A stretch of DNA of 39,141 nucleotides from an uncultured SAR86 cluster bacterium. GTDB lineage: Bacteria; Pseudomonadota; Gammaproteobacteria; Magnimaribacterales; D2472. Location: the NCBI GenBank assembly GCA_905478035.1, contig CAJQGX010000035.1, positions 1 through 39,141 of the forward strand. The letters run 5' to 3'. The notes under the pieces are model-generated. The model had not been told where the DNA came from. It saw nothing but the letters and a program-made list of their open reading frames with translations, and ran no database searches. This document shows, piece by piece, positions 24,573 to 33,510 of this stretch (position 1 is the first letter of the stretch; every line of letters starts with the position of its first letter). Position numbers and translations under genes: made by a program.

Positions 24573-25592
24573 ATGAATGTCCTTTGGGTAAAAGATGGCA
24601 AGCTTGGTCATGAGAAGCAAGTAAAAGCACTCCTAGATGAGTTATCCAAAGAAATTAAGATACATGTTATAGAGTATCAGCCTCATGGAATATTAAATAA
24701 AAAATTTAAATACTTATTTAGTCCTCTGTCTCAATCAATAACAAATGAAGATATTCGTGATATCAATTCAGCTTGTTATGAAGACAATATTTCCCTAATT
24801 ATAGGTGCAGGAAGAAAGAGTCATTGGCACATCCTAAAGATATCCAATGTTATAACATCATCTAAGTATACTGAGGGAATTACAGAAAAAATTAATATTA
24901 CCTCTAATCCAAAAAAAATTGCAATTATGTTTCCTGCATTTCATAGAGATCAATTTAATCTGATCTGTGCTCCAAAGCATGACATGAATAAAGTAAGATC
25001 ACATCATAAACACCCTCCACAAAATATTCTCTTTTATGAAGGGTCTTTGGCTAAAGTTTCAATAGAAGAGGTTGATGATAATATTGGTTTGATTGCAGTT
25101 GGCGGAAAGAATAAGCACTATCTGTTTAATATAAAAAAACTTGTAGATCAAATTGAATTTATCATATCCATATATCCTAATAAAATTTGGTATATATTCC
25201 CCTCCAGAAGAACGCCTACTAAGATGAATGATTCTCTTCAAAATCTTGCAAAAATTAATAATAAGGTAGTTATCTCAGATAAAAATTTTGATGAAGTACT
25301 TAATAAAGCCTCTGTTAAGGTTATAACACAGGATAGTGTAAATATGGTCTATGAGAGCCTATCTACAAAAGGGAATACCTTTTTATTTAATATGAAATAC
25401 TTTAGAAAAAATAAAGTCATAAATCAGATGAATGAGCTGCTTCACAATAAAAATGTTGGCTATATTGAATATAATAAAATGGTAAAGGGTTTAAATAAAA
25501 TAAAAATTCACATGCAAAACCCTCATCATGAAGTTTTCGCTGAGGTTGAGAAGCTTGCCTATAAAATAAAGAGTAAATTAAACCTATCATGA
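24573..25592 (+). CDS. ELM1 (mitochondrial-fission-like, GT-B-related) family protein
   Basis: The 339-aa protein starts with LWVKDGKLGHEKQVKALLDEL, matching the DGKxGHExQ opening of the ELM1/COG3660 family. A later VITQDSVNMVYESLSTKG corresponds to the nucleotide-sugar-binding region of GT-B-like folds. Bacterial members are often next to lipid A or glycosyltransferase genes, and a sugar-transfer role is likely though unproven. Its stop overlaps the next glycosyltransferase start (ATGA, 25589-25592), so the pair are coupled. There is no signal peptide. Confidence 0.82.
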   Translation: MNVLWVKDGKLGHEKQVKALLDELSKEIKIHVIEYQPHGILNKKFKYLFSPLSQSITNEDIRDINSACYEDNISLIIGAGRKSHWHILKISNVITSSKYTEGITEKINITSNPKKIAIMFPAFHRDQFNLICAPKHDMNKVRSHHKHPPQNILFYEGSLAKVSIEEVDDNIGLIAVGGKNKHYLFNIKKLVDQIEFIISIYPNKIWYIFPSRRTPTKMNDSLQNLAKINNKVVISDKNFDEVLNKASVKVITQDSVNMVYESLSTKGNTFLFNMKYFRKNKVINQMNELLHNKNVGYIEYNKMVKGLNKIKIHMQNPHHEVFAEVEKLAYKIKSKLNLS

Positions 25593-26560
25593 AAATTATT
25601 CACTATGTTCTCAGTGAATCATTTGCTGGAATAGAGCAACACGTTCAAGAGTTATCGCAAATTCAATCTAAAGATAGTGAAGTTATTATTCTATGCAATC
25701 AATCTATATCTCAATATTATTCACATGCAAAAGTAATTACCGTTGATAATATATCAAGGCGTTCAATTGTTGGAATTATTAAGTTATTACTAATAATAAG
25801 TAAGTTAAAGCCTTCAATTATTCATACCCATGGATCAAAAACAACATCCATATTGAACTCTGTTAGAAAATTTATGCGACTTAATCATGTATGTTCAGTT
25901 CATGGCATTAAAAGTAATACAAAGGTTTACAACAAAGCTGATGTAGTAATTGCTGGTAGTTTAAAAATTCAAGATTCATTAACTAGATCAAGCACCCTTG
26001 TTGAGAACTGGTGGCACCCTGCATTGCCAAATAGTATTGAAAAAACTAATGAGACTATTCTTGCAATTGGAAGACTAGAACCGGTAAAAGGCTTTGATTT
26101 GCTAATTCAATCTTGGGTTGGGATGAATGAAAAGTTATTAATAATTGGTGATGGTCCAGAATTTAACAAACTTAATGAATTGATAGCTGATAATGACTTA
26201 TGTGACATGATTTCGATAGTAAGTTCTGTTTCAAAGGAAAGGCTCATTGATTATTATAAAAAAGCCTCTCTATTAATAATCTCATCAAGACGTGAAGGCG
26301 GCCCAAGGGTAGCATTAGAGGCTCTCTACTTAAAAATTCCAGTTTTATCCACAAACGTTGGTCATATGGAACAAATACTTCCAAATGAGCTCTTAGCTAC
26401 ACCAGACGATCTAAATTCATTAAAAAACTTAATACACAGATGGACGAACCAAAGCTTTAATCAAGATTCTATTTTTCAGTATGTTGCTGAAGAGTTTTCT
26501 CTAGAGAAGAAATCAATAAAAGTAATGGACGTCTACAAAGATCTATTAAGTAGATCGTAA
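25589..26560 (+). CDS. Glycosyltransferase family 4-type (GT-B)
   Basis: A 323-aa glycosyltransferase. The N-terminal domain starts with YVLSESFAGIEQHVQELSQ, the usual acceptor-side Rossmann motif, and the C-terminal donor-binding domain has AIGRLEPVKGFDLLIQSW, LLIIGDGPE and SRREGGPRVALEAL with the conserved E-x7-E pair. It most likely adds a sugar to an envelope glycolipid or polysaccharide on the cytoplasmic side. It is coupled to the ELM1 gene upstream and its last 28 bp overlap the convergent glycosyltransferase on the other strand. Confidence 0.88.
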   Translation: MKIIHYVLSESFAGIEQHVQELSQIQSKDSEVIILCNQSISQYYSHAKVITVDNISRRSIVGIIKLLLIISKLKPSIIHTHGSKTTSILNSVRKFMRLNHVCSVHGIKSNTKVYNKADVVIAGSLKIQDSLTRSSTLVENWWHPALPNSIEKTNETILAIGRLEPVKGFDLLIQSWVGMNEKLLIIGDGPEFNKLNELIADNDLCDMISIVSSVSKERLIDYYKKASLLIISSRREGGPRVALEALYLKIPVLSTNVGHMEQILPNELLATPDDLNSLKNLIHRWTNQSFNQDSIFQYVAEEFSLEKKSIKVMDVYKDLLSRS

Positions 26561-27630
26561 TAAAGATTAATAGTTGAATCTATCATTCTCTTAGAAGTAA
26601 AAATATTATCTAATGGCTTTTCATTATTATTAAGAATACTCAATGTTATAGATTTGAGTTCTTTAATGTCATTTAGGTTTGCAAGCCCTTTTGGAAAGAG
26701 TTCTTCTAAAATTTCTTCTGTTCCGCCATGTTTCCATCCTGCCACTGCAGATCCACAACTAATTGCTTCTATGGTAGTTCTACCAAATGGTTCCGGCTGA
26801 ATAGATAAGTTATAGACAATATCAGAAATTTTATAGACATTTGCAATATCGCTTCTTGAACCAGTAAAAGTAATTTTTGTACTAAGTAATTTGTTATTAA
26901 CCTTATTTATTAAAGATTGATAATACTTTTTCTTTGACGCTGAGACCGGCCCAACAACCAAAGCATGCAAATTATCATCATTGAGGGATTCAACTAAATC
27001 AATAAAGCTATCCACCCCTTTCCATTTTGTAATTCGGGTTGGCAACGTTAATATCTTTTTACCTTTGGTTTGAGGAAACTCTTCATACCAACTATTTAAC
27101 CAGGATTGTTCAAGAGGTTCTTTATTAAATTGGTCAGAGTCACAACCTCTGGGAATGATAGTAATTTGATCATCAGTCATCTTGTAAGTTGATTGAATAT
27201 AATCTTTTACAGTATTAGATATTGATATTGTGTGATCAACTTTTGACATTACTTGGCTATAAATAGGAGTGCTATATAAGCCATGAAAAGTTGAAATCAA
27301 TAATGGTCTTTTTTTAAGTTTTTTAAAAGCCAAGAAATTTATCCATGCCGGCATCCTTGAGCGAACATGAACGATATCTGGGTTTTCTTTTTCATAAATA
27401 TCTCTAAGCTTGAAAGCTAAAAGTAATGAAGAAATTCTTTTTTTATGTATTGCAAGATTAATGTGCTTAGCACCATTTTTTTCAATTTCTTCTTGAAGCA
27501 AACCGCCGTTTGAAATAACTATTGATTGATGCCCTCTTTCAACAAGAGCTTTCGAGAAATCTTTTACTCCTCTTTCGACACCACCAAAATTTAGTTCAGG
27601 TAATAATTGAATAACCTTTAAATTATTCAT
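26533..27630 (-). CDS. Glycosyltransferase family 4 protein
   Basis: A 365-aa GT-B enzyme starting LLPELNFGGVERGVKDFSKAL (GGVER acceptor-loop motif), with LPTRITKWKGVDSFIDL, VVGPVSASKKKY and the donor-site EPFGRTTIEAISCGSAV. It resembles lipopolysaccharide-core or capsule glycosyltransferases. The start overlaps the end of the MacB-like permease gene by 8 bp, so it is translated from the exporter operon, an unusual partner for a glycosyltransferase. Confidence 0.88.
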   Translation of the reverse strand: MNNLKVIQLLPELNFGGVERGVKDFSKALVERGHQSIVISNGGLLQEEIEKNGAKHINLAIHKKRISSLLLAFKLRDIYEKENPDIVHVRSRMPAWINFLAFKKLKKRPLLISTFHGLYSTPIYSQVMSKVDHTISISNTVKDYIQSTYKMTDDQITIIPRGCDSDQFNKEPLEQSWLNSWYEEFPQTKGKKILTLPTRITKWKGVDSFIDLVESLNDDNLHALVVGPVSASKKKYYQSLINKVNNKLLSTKITFTGSRSDIANVYKISDIVYNLSIQPEPFGRTTIEAISCGSAVAGWKHGGTEEILEELFPKGLANLNDIKELKSITLSILNNNEKPLDNIFTSKRMIDSTINLYYDLLNRSL

Positions 27631-28831
27631 ACCTTAGCGATGTAGCTGGATCAAGCTTTGCAGCCTTTCTTGCAGGCCAAATACCAAAAAATAATCCAAC
27701 TAATGCCGAGAAAGTTATGGAGCCTACCATTGCTCCAAAAGGAAGAGCAAATGGCCAATCAAATAATGATGAAGTTATCCATAGTATAGAAATACCAAAA
27801 CATAAACCAATTAGTCCACCAATAACACAAAGTAATACAGCCTCCACAATAAACTGAAGCATTATTGCCCTATGAGTTGCACCAAGTGCTTTCCTGAGGC
27901 CTATTTCTCTTGTTCGTTCAGTTACAGAAACAAGCATTATATTCATTACACCTATTCCTCCCACCACAAGACTAATGCCTGCTATTGCAGCTATTAATAA
28001 TGTAAATATGCCTGTTGCCTGTCTTCTTAGATCTGCAAATTGACTATAGTCACTAATTCTAAAGTCATTATCTTGGCCAGGACCAATGTCATGTTTGGCT
28101 CTAAGTATTTGCTCAATAGACATCATTACTTCATCAACATTAACATCATTAGAAATACCAACGTTTATTGAATCAACATTTGGTGTTCCAAAGACTCTTT
28201 GAGCACCTGTTAAAAGAGGAATATACAACTCTTCATCTGGATTCTGCCATCCAGTTGAGCCCTCTTCTTTTAAAATACCTATAACCTTATATGAGGTTCC
28301 TGCAATAAGTATTTCTTTGTTAAGTATATTTCTAGAGCTAGTTTTAAGCTCAGTTGGAATTTTTGCGCCTACTACAACAACTCTTTTTCTTCCTAAATTA
28401 TCATCCTCATCAAATAATCTTCCAGACTCAAGCTCGTAACCTCTTACACCAAAGTGAATTGGAAGATAGGCCCCAATTCTTTGATTAATATTAGCATTTC
28501 CATATTTCACCTGACGATTTCTTGTGATCGTGGGTGATATCTCCCACCCATGATCTGTATATCTAGCTAGAGCTTCTGCATCTTTTATATCCAGAGGTAT
28601 AATTCCTTTGGTAACAGCTCCTCTTCTATTCTGACCAGGTGCAACATATAGAGTTCTGCCACCTAAATCATCAATGCTTTCTTCAAGAGCCTTTTCAGCA
28701 CTTGAACCAATACCAATTACAGCTATGACTGCAGCGGTACCGATTATGATCGCTAAAGAAGTAAGAAAAGATCTAATTGAATTAGACCTAATAGAAGAAA
28801 TAGCAGATATTAAGGATTCTTTAAAAAGCAT
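27623..28831 (-). CDS. MacB-like ABC transporter permease (FtsX type)
   Basis: The 402-aa protein has one N-terminal membrane segment (FLTSLAIIIGTAAVIAVIGIG), a periplasmic MacB_PCD domain of about 200 residues, and three C-terminal segments with GGIGVMNIMLVSVTERTREI and GLRKALGATHRAI, the FtsX/MacB coupling signature. It would act as a mechanotransmission permease with the separate ATPase at 30045-30722 and the adaptor at 28831-30048. In E. coli MacB, ATPase and permease are fused; here they are split. No TolC-like outer membrane gene is nearby. Confidence 0.92.
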   Translation of the reverse strand: MLFKESLISAISSIRSNSIRSFLTSLAIIIGTAAVIAVIGIGSSAEKALEESIDDLGGRTLYVAPGQNRRGAVTKGIIPLDIKDAEALARYTDHGWEISPTITRNRQVKYGNANINQRIGAYLPIHFGVRGYELESGRLFDEDDNLGRKRVVVVGAKIPTELKTSSRNILNKEILIAGTSYKVIGILKEEGSTGWQNPDEELYIPLLTGAQRVFGTPNVDSINVGISNDVNVDEVMMSIEQILRAKHDIGPGQDNDFRISDYSQFADLRRQATGIFTLLIAAIAGISLVVGGIGVMNIMLVSVTERTREIGLRKALGATHRAIMLQFIVEAVLLCVIGGLIGLCFGISILWITSSLFDWPFALPFGAMVGSITFSALVGLFFGIWPARKAAKLDPATSLRYE

Positions 28832-30048
28832 TATCCGAAACTAAATGATGCGTTAACACGCTCTTTAAATCTTTGCTGATAGTCATACAGACTTTTACTA
28901 GGCAGAATAAAAACAGTATCACCTTCTGATAAACCACTCACTATTTCAACATTAGCTAAGTCAGAAACTCCAATCTCAACCCAGGCCAACTTAGGACCTT
29001 TTTTTGTTTCTTTTATAACAATAAATTTATTAAAGTTTTCACCTTTAACTCTTTCTACTAAAAAAGTGTCAACATCTTCGGAAGGTATATTAAGAATAGA
29101 TGCAGCTGAATAGATATCTTTTCTAGTTCTAAGTGACATAGATGGTGCTGTAACAGAAACATCTTTATTAAGAATTTCTATTACGACATCAGTATTCATA
29201 CCCAGCAGTAATAGATTTTCATCATTATCAATATCTATAAGAACAGGAAAGGTTGTAACATTTTGTTCAATTTTTGCTAAAGGCTCTACTTTTGAGACTG
29301 TGCCAAAAAATTCTTTATCTCTATATGCAGCAACTTTAATAGAAACAACTTGACCAATAGAAACTTTACCAACATCTATCTCATCAACTAGTGCCCTAAC
29401 CCTCACTTTTGAAAGATCTGCTAATGTCATTAATATTGTTCCGCCACCGACTGCCATAGTTGGCGAAGATATAACCTGACCAACTTCTACAGGCCTTGAA
29501 ATAATTGTTCCAGCTACAGGAGATCTGACTACAGTATCATCTAATGCAATTTTTGCATTTTCATAAGAAACTTCTGTTCTTACAACAGTTGATTTTGCTT
29601 GAGCATAGTTTTCCTGGATATCTTCATAGTCTTTATCAGAAATGCTTCCTTTTGAATGTAATTCCGCTCCTCGTTCAAATTGAGACTTAGCATTATCAAG
29701 TCTTACTTTTGAAGCCTCAAGATCAGATTTAGATTGATCAAGTATATTTTTTGGAGTTCTTTGATCTATTTGTCCAAGCATAGAACCTTTTTCAACAGTA
29801 TCTCCAACTTCTGCACCAAGATATAAAATCTCTCCCGAAGCTTTTGATTTAATCTCAACAGAGGCAATGGCTTCAATAATTCCAGATGCTTCAATACTGA
29901 CCTCTAATTTTTTTTCAGATACGCTATCTTTTTTATAAAAAGTTGTAGCTTCATTTGTTTGATCTGGTTTACCACAAGAAACAGCTATTAAAGAAATAGC
30001 CGAAATAATGACGAAGTTTTTGTATTTCATATTTGTTATTTTATTCAT
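28831..30048 (-). CDS. MacA-like periplasmic adaptor (membrane fusion protein)
   Basis: The 405-aa adaptor has an N-terminal export signal ending ISAISLIAVSCGK; the Cys could be lipidated, though the lipobox is imperfect. Next come a lipoyl half-motif (GIIEAIASVEIKSKASGEI), an alpha-helical hairpin (about residues 110-170), the second half-motif (DTVVRSPVAGTIISRPVEVG) and beta-barrel/membrane-proximal domains. It links the inner-membrane permease with an outer-membrane channel for efflux or lipoprotein export. The ATG at 30048 overlaps the ATPase stop (ATGA); a second ATG at 30030 is an alternative. Confidence 0.9.
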   Translation of the reverse strand: MNKITNMKYKNFVIISAISLIAVSCGKPDQTNEATTFYKKDSVSEKKLEVSIEASGIIEAIASVEIKSKASGEILYLGAEVGDTVEKGSMLGQIDQRTPKNILDQSKSDLEASKVRLDNAKSQFERGAELHSKGSISDKDYEDIQENYAQAKSTVVRTEVSYENAKIALDDTVVRSPVAGTIISRPVEVGQVISSPTMAVGGGTILMTLADLSKVRVRALVDEIDVGKVSIGQVVSIKVAAYRDKEFFGTVSKVEPLAKIEQNVTTFPVLIDIDNDENLLLLGMNTDVVIEILNKDVSVTAPSMSLRTRKDIYSAASILNIPSEDVDTFLVERVKGENFNKFIVIKETKKGPKLAWVEIGVSDLANVEIVSGLSEGDTVFILPSKSLYDYQQRFKERVNASFSFG

Positions 30049-30722
30049 ATTTTTGTATCAGATTCAATTAATCCGTCTTTAATGTTAATAATTCTTTTTG
30101 ACTGTTTTGCAATTTCTTCCTCATGGGTAATAACAATAATGGTTTGACCATCTTCATTAAGTTCTTTAAATAATCCCATGACTTCTCCTTCTGTTTTGGA
30201 GTCTAAGTTTCCAGTGGGCTCATCAGCAAATAAAATACTTGGTTTATTAACCATAGCTCTTGCTATAGCAACTCGCTGTTGCTGACCACCGGAGAGCTCA
30301 GTAGGGCCATGACTCATTCTATCTGTAAGACCGACTTGATCAAGAACATGTTTTGCTCTTATAGTGGCCTCTTCAATATTAGCTCCAGCATATTTCATCG
30401 GTAATAAAACATTATCAAGAGCTGAATTTTTAGCAAGCAAATGAAAAGACTGAAATACAAATCCAATCTCTTTATTTCTTATTCCTGCCAATTCATCTTC
30501 ATCAAGCTCATTAACTAATTTATTATTTAAATGATACTCACCACTGGTGGGTGTATCTAAACAGCCAATAATATTCATTAGGGTTGTCTTGCCAGATCCT
30601 GACGGCCCCATAATTGCAATAAACTCACCAGCATTTACTTCTAAATTAATGCCTTTAATTGCTTCAACAGTTTCAGAGCCAACTTCAAATGAGCGCTTTA
30701 ATTCTGTAGTTTTTATAATCAT
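30045..30722 (-). CDS. MacB/LolD-like ABC ATPase
   Basis: A 225-aa ATPase of the LolD/MacB/FtsE group: Walker A GPSGSGKTTLMNIIGCLD, Q-loop FVFQSFHLL, signature LSGGQQQRVAIARAM, Walker B ILFADEPTGNLD and H-loop VITHEEEIA. It is first in a four-gene operon with the adaptor, permease and a glycosyltransferase. Start ATG 30722 is 25 bp from the TPR gene of the TonB system, so transcription might also read in from there. Confidence 0.93.
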   Translation of the reverse strand: MIIKTTELKRSFEVGSETVEAIKGINLEVNAGEFIAIMGPSGSGKTTLMNIIGCLDTPTSGEYHLNNKLVNELDEDELAGIRNKEIGFVFQSFHLLAKNSALDNVLLPMKYAGANIEEATIRAKHVLDQVGLTDRMSHGPTELSGGQQQRVAIARAMVNKPSILFADEPTGNLDSKTEGEVMGLFKELNEDGQTIIVITHEEEIAKQSKRIINIKDGLIESDTKI

Positions 30723-30747
30723 ATTATTTAGACAGTAACCTTTTAAA

Positions 30748-31971
30748 TTAGTTCGCAGCTGCAGCTGCTCTAAGGCTATCAGTAGAATCCATATAACTAA
30801 TCCAGGATTCCGCCTCGTCTTCCTTGCCTAATGAAATTGCTTTAGCAAGCTCTAATCGAGCATTTGTAAAGTCATCAAGTTCTATATAACTTATACCTAT
30901 TAACATCTCTAGCGAGCCAGATGTGCCTTCCCAATTCTTTGAGCGTGCTATTTTTAAAAATTTAATTGCGTTTTTGTAATCAGAATTTTGAAGATATATT
31001 TGGCCAATTCTATAATCATACTTAGCATCATCAGATAGCTTTGTTACATTAATTAAAGATTTCACAGCATTATCAAAGTCTTTAGCAATAATATAAGCAT
31101 TACTTAAGAGCTCATTATTTTTAATATTATTATCTAATACTCCAAGTGCTAAGCCTTTTTTAATAACCTTAGATGAATCTATTGGAAGACCTTTAAATAA
31201 GTAAAAATTAGCTAGATTGACATATTCTGATGATTTTTTAAGGAGATCTTGTTGAAGTTTAAATTCAAGTGATGCTAATGACTCCTCTTCAAATTTAATA
31301 ATATTATAGACCCCGGCCATTTGTTCTATATAAGCCTTATTCTTTGGTTTTACTCTTACTAGATCTTGTGCTACCTCTAGTGCAATCATGTACTGTTTCT
31401 TTTGAATATGAATTGCAAATTTTAATTGCGCCCAGTTTTCAACAAATATTACAGTGTTATCAATTGCTAGTGTGATATATGTAAGGGCATTATCCCAATC
31501 AGCATCTTGAGCATAAATAGTAGCTAAAGTTGCATATCCTTCTGGACGTAAATCAAAATCATTGTCCACACCAATTTGAATCCATTCAAGAAAGGATTTT
31601 TTTGCCTCTTCTTTTTGCCCCTCAACATAATAAATCTGACCTAAAATAAATTTTAAGTTAAAAACATCCATAGGTGGCATTTTTCGCTTTTGATCAGCAA
31701 GCTTAAGGTATTTGAGAGCTTCTTCATTTCTATCTTGTTGAAGTAAAAAATAACCATAGGTTCTTAAAATAACGAAATGATCGTAAGATTTACTTGAATA
31801 AGTTGAAGTTGCATAGTCATAATAAATCTTTTCAGCTGCTTCAAGATTGCCTTTATCGACATTCAGCTGAGCTCGCTCAAGAGTGTTATAAACCCATTGC
31901 TGAATAGCTTCTTGCGACTGCACAGTCACAGATAGAATAAGAGTAAAAATAATTATTAGTCTTTTTATCAT
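30748..31971 (-). CDS. TPR-repeat protein of the TonB2 system
   Basis: The 407-aa protein has a signal peptide (LIIIFTLILSVTVQSQEA) and then tetratricopeptide repeats through most of its length, for example AAEKIYYDYATSTY, NEEALKYLKLADQK, YKNAIKFLKIARSKN and FTNARLELAKAISLG. It is probably periplasmic. In Vibrio TonB2 clusters a TPR gene follows tonB2 in the same way, and its product is thought to assist energy transfer. The gene overlaps tonB by 4 bp (ATGA at 31968-31971). The C-terminus ends in an Ala-rich tail. Confidence 0.87.
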   Translation of the reverse strand: MIKRLIIIFTLILSVTVQSQEAIQQWVYNTLERAQLNVDKGNLEAAEKIYYDYATSTYSSKSYDHFVILRTYGYFLLQQDRNEEALKYLKLADQKRKMPPMDVFNLKFILGQIYYVEGQKEEAKKSFLEWIQIGVDNDFDLRPEGYATLATIYAQDADWDNALTYITLAIDNTVIFVENWAQLKFAIHIQKKQYMIALEVAQDLVRVKPKNKAYIEQMAGVYNIIKFEEESLASLEFKLQQDLLKKSSEYVNLANFYLFKGLPIDSSKVIKKGLALGVLDNNIKNNELLSNAYIIAKDFDNAVKSLINVTKLSDDAKYDYRIGQIYLQNSDYKNAIKFLKIARSKNWEGTSGSLEMLIGISYIELDDFTNARLELAKAISLGKEDEAESWISYMDSTDSLRAAAAAN

Positions 31972-32609
31972 AAGTTAAAATCTATTGTTGTAGTTCCTAC
32001 CTGTTGAACCGGAACCCCATTTACAACACGTGGTTTAAATTTCCAGCGAAGAACAGCCTGCAATGCAGCCCTATCAAACACTCTTGGAGGCCTTGATTCG
32101 CTAATAACAGCATCTATTACTTTGCCATCCTCATCAACTGTAAGCTTTATTGTAACAAATCCTGTCTTTCCAGACACCAAAGCATCTCTTGGATACCGAG
32201 GTGCAATCCTAACAAGCGGTATTAATGCACTATTTGATGCTAGTGAATTTGATCCTTGAAGCATTGCCCCTTTTAAATCAACGGGTGTCTTAATGTCAGG
32301 AAATTTAATATCAAGATTTGGTGTTACTGGCTCAACAATATCAGGCATTTCTAATTTTGGTGGCGGTGGTTTTTTTGGAGGCGGTGGCTTATCAGGAAGT
32401 GCCCTTTGTCTTTCATTGAGGTAATCGTTCTTTCTTAATCTAACAAAGTCTACAACACTTGAATCTTTTATAGACTCAAATGCTTTTCCACCTGGAAGAA
32501 TAATAATATATATTAAAAGAAATATTAAAAATGATGACAAAAAACCGCCAAGAAGTGAGGCAGTCTTTTTATTTTTTAAATCAATCTTGCTCAGCAGCGA
32601 TTGATACAT
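31968..32609 (-). CDS. tonB: TonB-family energy transducer (TonB2 type)
   Basis: The 213-aa protein has one N-terminal membrane anchor (GGFLSSFLIFLLIYIIILPG), a short proline-lysine linker (DKPPPPKKPPPPKLEMPD), and a C-terminal TonB domain: RIAPRYPRDALVSGKTGFV and WKFKPRVVNGVP. It spans the periplasm to drive TonB-dependent receptors using the proton gradient harvested by ExbBD. I choose ATG 32609 because AGGAG lies six bases upstream; an in-frame TTG at 32624 is less likely. It overlaps exbD by 29 bp. Confidence 0.92.
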   Translation of the reverse strand: MYQSLLSKIDLKNKKTASLLGGFLSSFLIFLLIYIIILPGGKAFESIKDSSVVDFVRLRKNDYLNERQRALPDKPPPPKKPPPPKLEMPDIVEPVTPNLDIKFPDIKTPVDLKGAMLQGSNSLASNSALIPLVRIAPRYPRDALVSGKTGFVTIKLTVDEDGKVIDAVISESRPPRVFDRAALQAVLRWKFKPRVVNGVPVQQVGTTTIDFNL

Positions 32610-32982
32610 TTTGAACTCCTGCAAGTCTTACTTGATCCATTGTCTCAACAAGAAAACCAGTTTTAGATGACTTATCAGCTTGAATAATTACAGACCCTTC
32701 AGGATTTTCAGCTTTGAGTCTTTCTACATTAGCTCTAACTGATCTAAGATCTACTCTTCGTTTATCAATCCAAATTTCATCATTAGCAGTAATAGCTATT
32801 AATATGTTACCTCTTTCATCTCTAACAGCTGTAGAGGCATTTGGACGATTAACCTCGACTCCTGTTTCTTTAACAAATGAAGTTGTAACAATAAAAAATA
32901 TTAACATTATAAAAACAATGTCTAACATTGGCGTAATGTCTATAGTTGAGTCATCTCTTTCTTTATTTCTTCTTCTAATCAT
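32581..32982 (-). CDS. exbD: ExbD/TolR-family proton-channel subunit
   Basis: The 133-aa protein has a short cytoplasmic start (RRRNKERDDSTIDITPMLD), a single membrane helix with the essential aspartate (ITPMLDIVFIMLIFFIVTTSF), and a periplasmic domain (IWIDKRRVDLRS, VIIQADKSSKTGFLVETMD). It forms the stator-channel with ExbB and passes energy to TonB. The start codon directly abuts the exbB stop, and it overlaps tonB downstream. Confidence 0.95.
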   Translation of the reverse strand: MIRRRNKERDDSTIDITPMLDIVFIMLIFFIVTTSFVKETGVEVNRPNASTAVRDERGNILIAITANDEIWIDKRRVDLRSVRANVERLKAENPEGSVIIQADKSSKTGFLVETMDQVRLAGVQNVSIAAEQD

Positions 32983-33510
32983 TTATATTTGCTCAATTCC
33001 ATATTTAATATCAAGAGTAGCTTTATCAATTGTTGATTTGATAGCGGTTAATAAGAACAAACCTACAATTGAAATAAAAAGACCTGTCATTGTTGGCAAT
33101 GTTGCTTTAGCAATACCTGAAGCCATAGCCCTTGCATTTCCTGTACCTGTTATTGCCATAATATCAAAAACCTCAATCATCCCTGTAACGGTCCCTAGTA
33201 AACCAAGAAGAGGACATAAAGCTATTAACCCTTGAATCAATAAAAGGTTTCTATTAGCTGCAACATTAATAACAGAAATATTTTTTAATTTAATTTTATT
33301 TAATACCCATGTATTAACTTCTTTATAACTAGAAACTTCTTTGTATGAAATGTCTGACAAGTCTTTTAATTCTCCAATGAAGAAAAAAAGCCTTTCTATC
33401 AGCAGAGTAGTCATTACTATCGCTAATACAAACAATACAATTATAACTGGCCCGCCCCTATCAAAAAAATCTAATAGAGATGTGAAAGGGAGAGCAAGAT
33501 AATAAAGCAT
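32983..33510 (-). CDS. exbB: ExbB/TolQ/MotA proton-channel protein, short form
   Basis: The 175-aa protein has three membrane segments: FFDRGGPVIIVLFVLAIVM near the start, and the pair LLLIQGLIALCPLLGLLGTV and KATLPTMTGLFISIVGLFLL with the conserved LGLLGTVTGMI and TGTGNARAMASGI motifs. It is the short ExbB2 type seen in Vibrio TonB2 clusters and works with ExbD. Its ATG overlaps the TtpC-like gene stop (TAATG at 33508-33512). Confidence 0.94.
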   Translation of the reverse strand: MLYYLALPFTSLLDFFDRGGPVIIVLFVLAIVMTTLLIERLFFFIGELKDLSDISYKEVSSYKEVNTWVLNKIKLKNISVINVAANRNLLLIQGLIALCPLLGLLGTVTGMIEVFDIMAITGTGNARAMASGIAKATLPTMTGLFISIVGLFLLTAIKSTIDKATLDIKYGIEQI

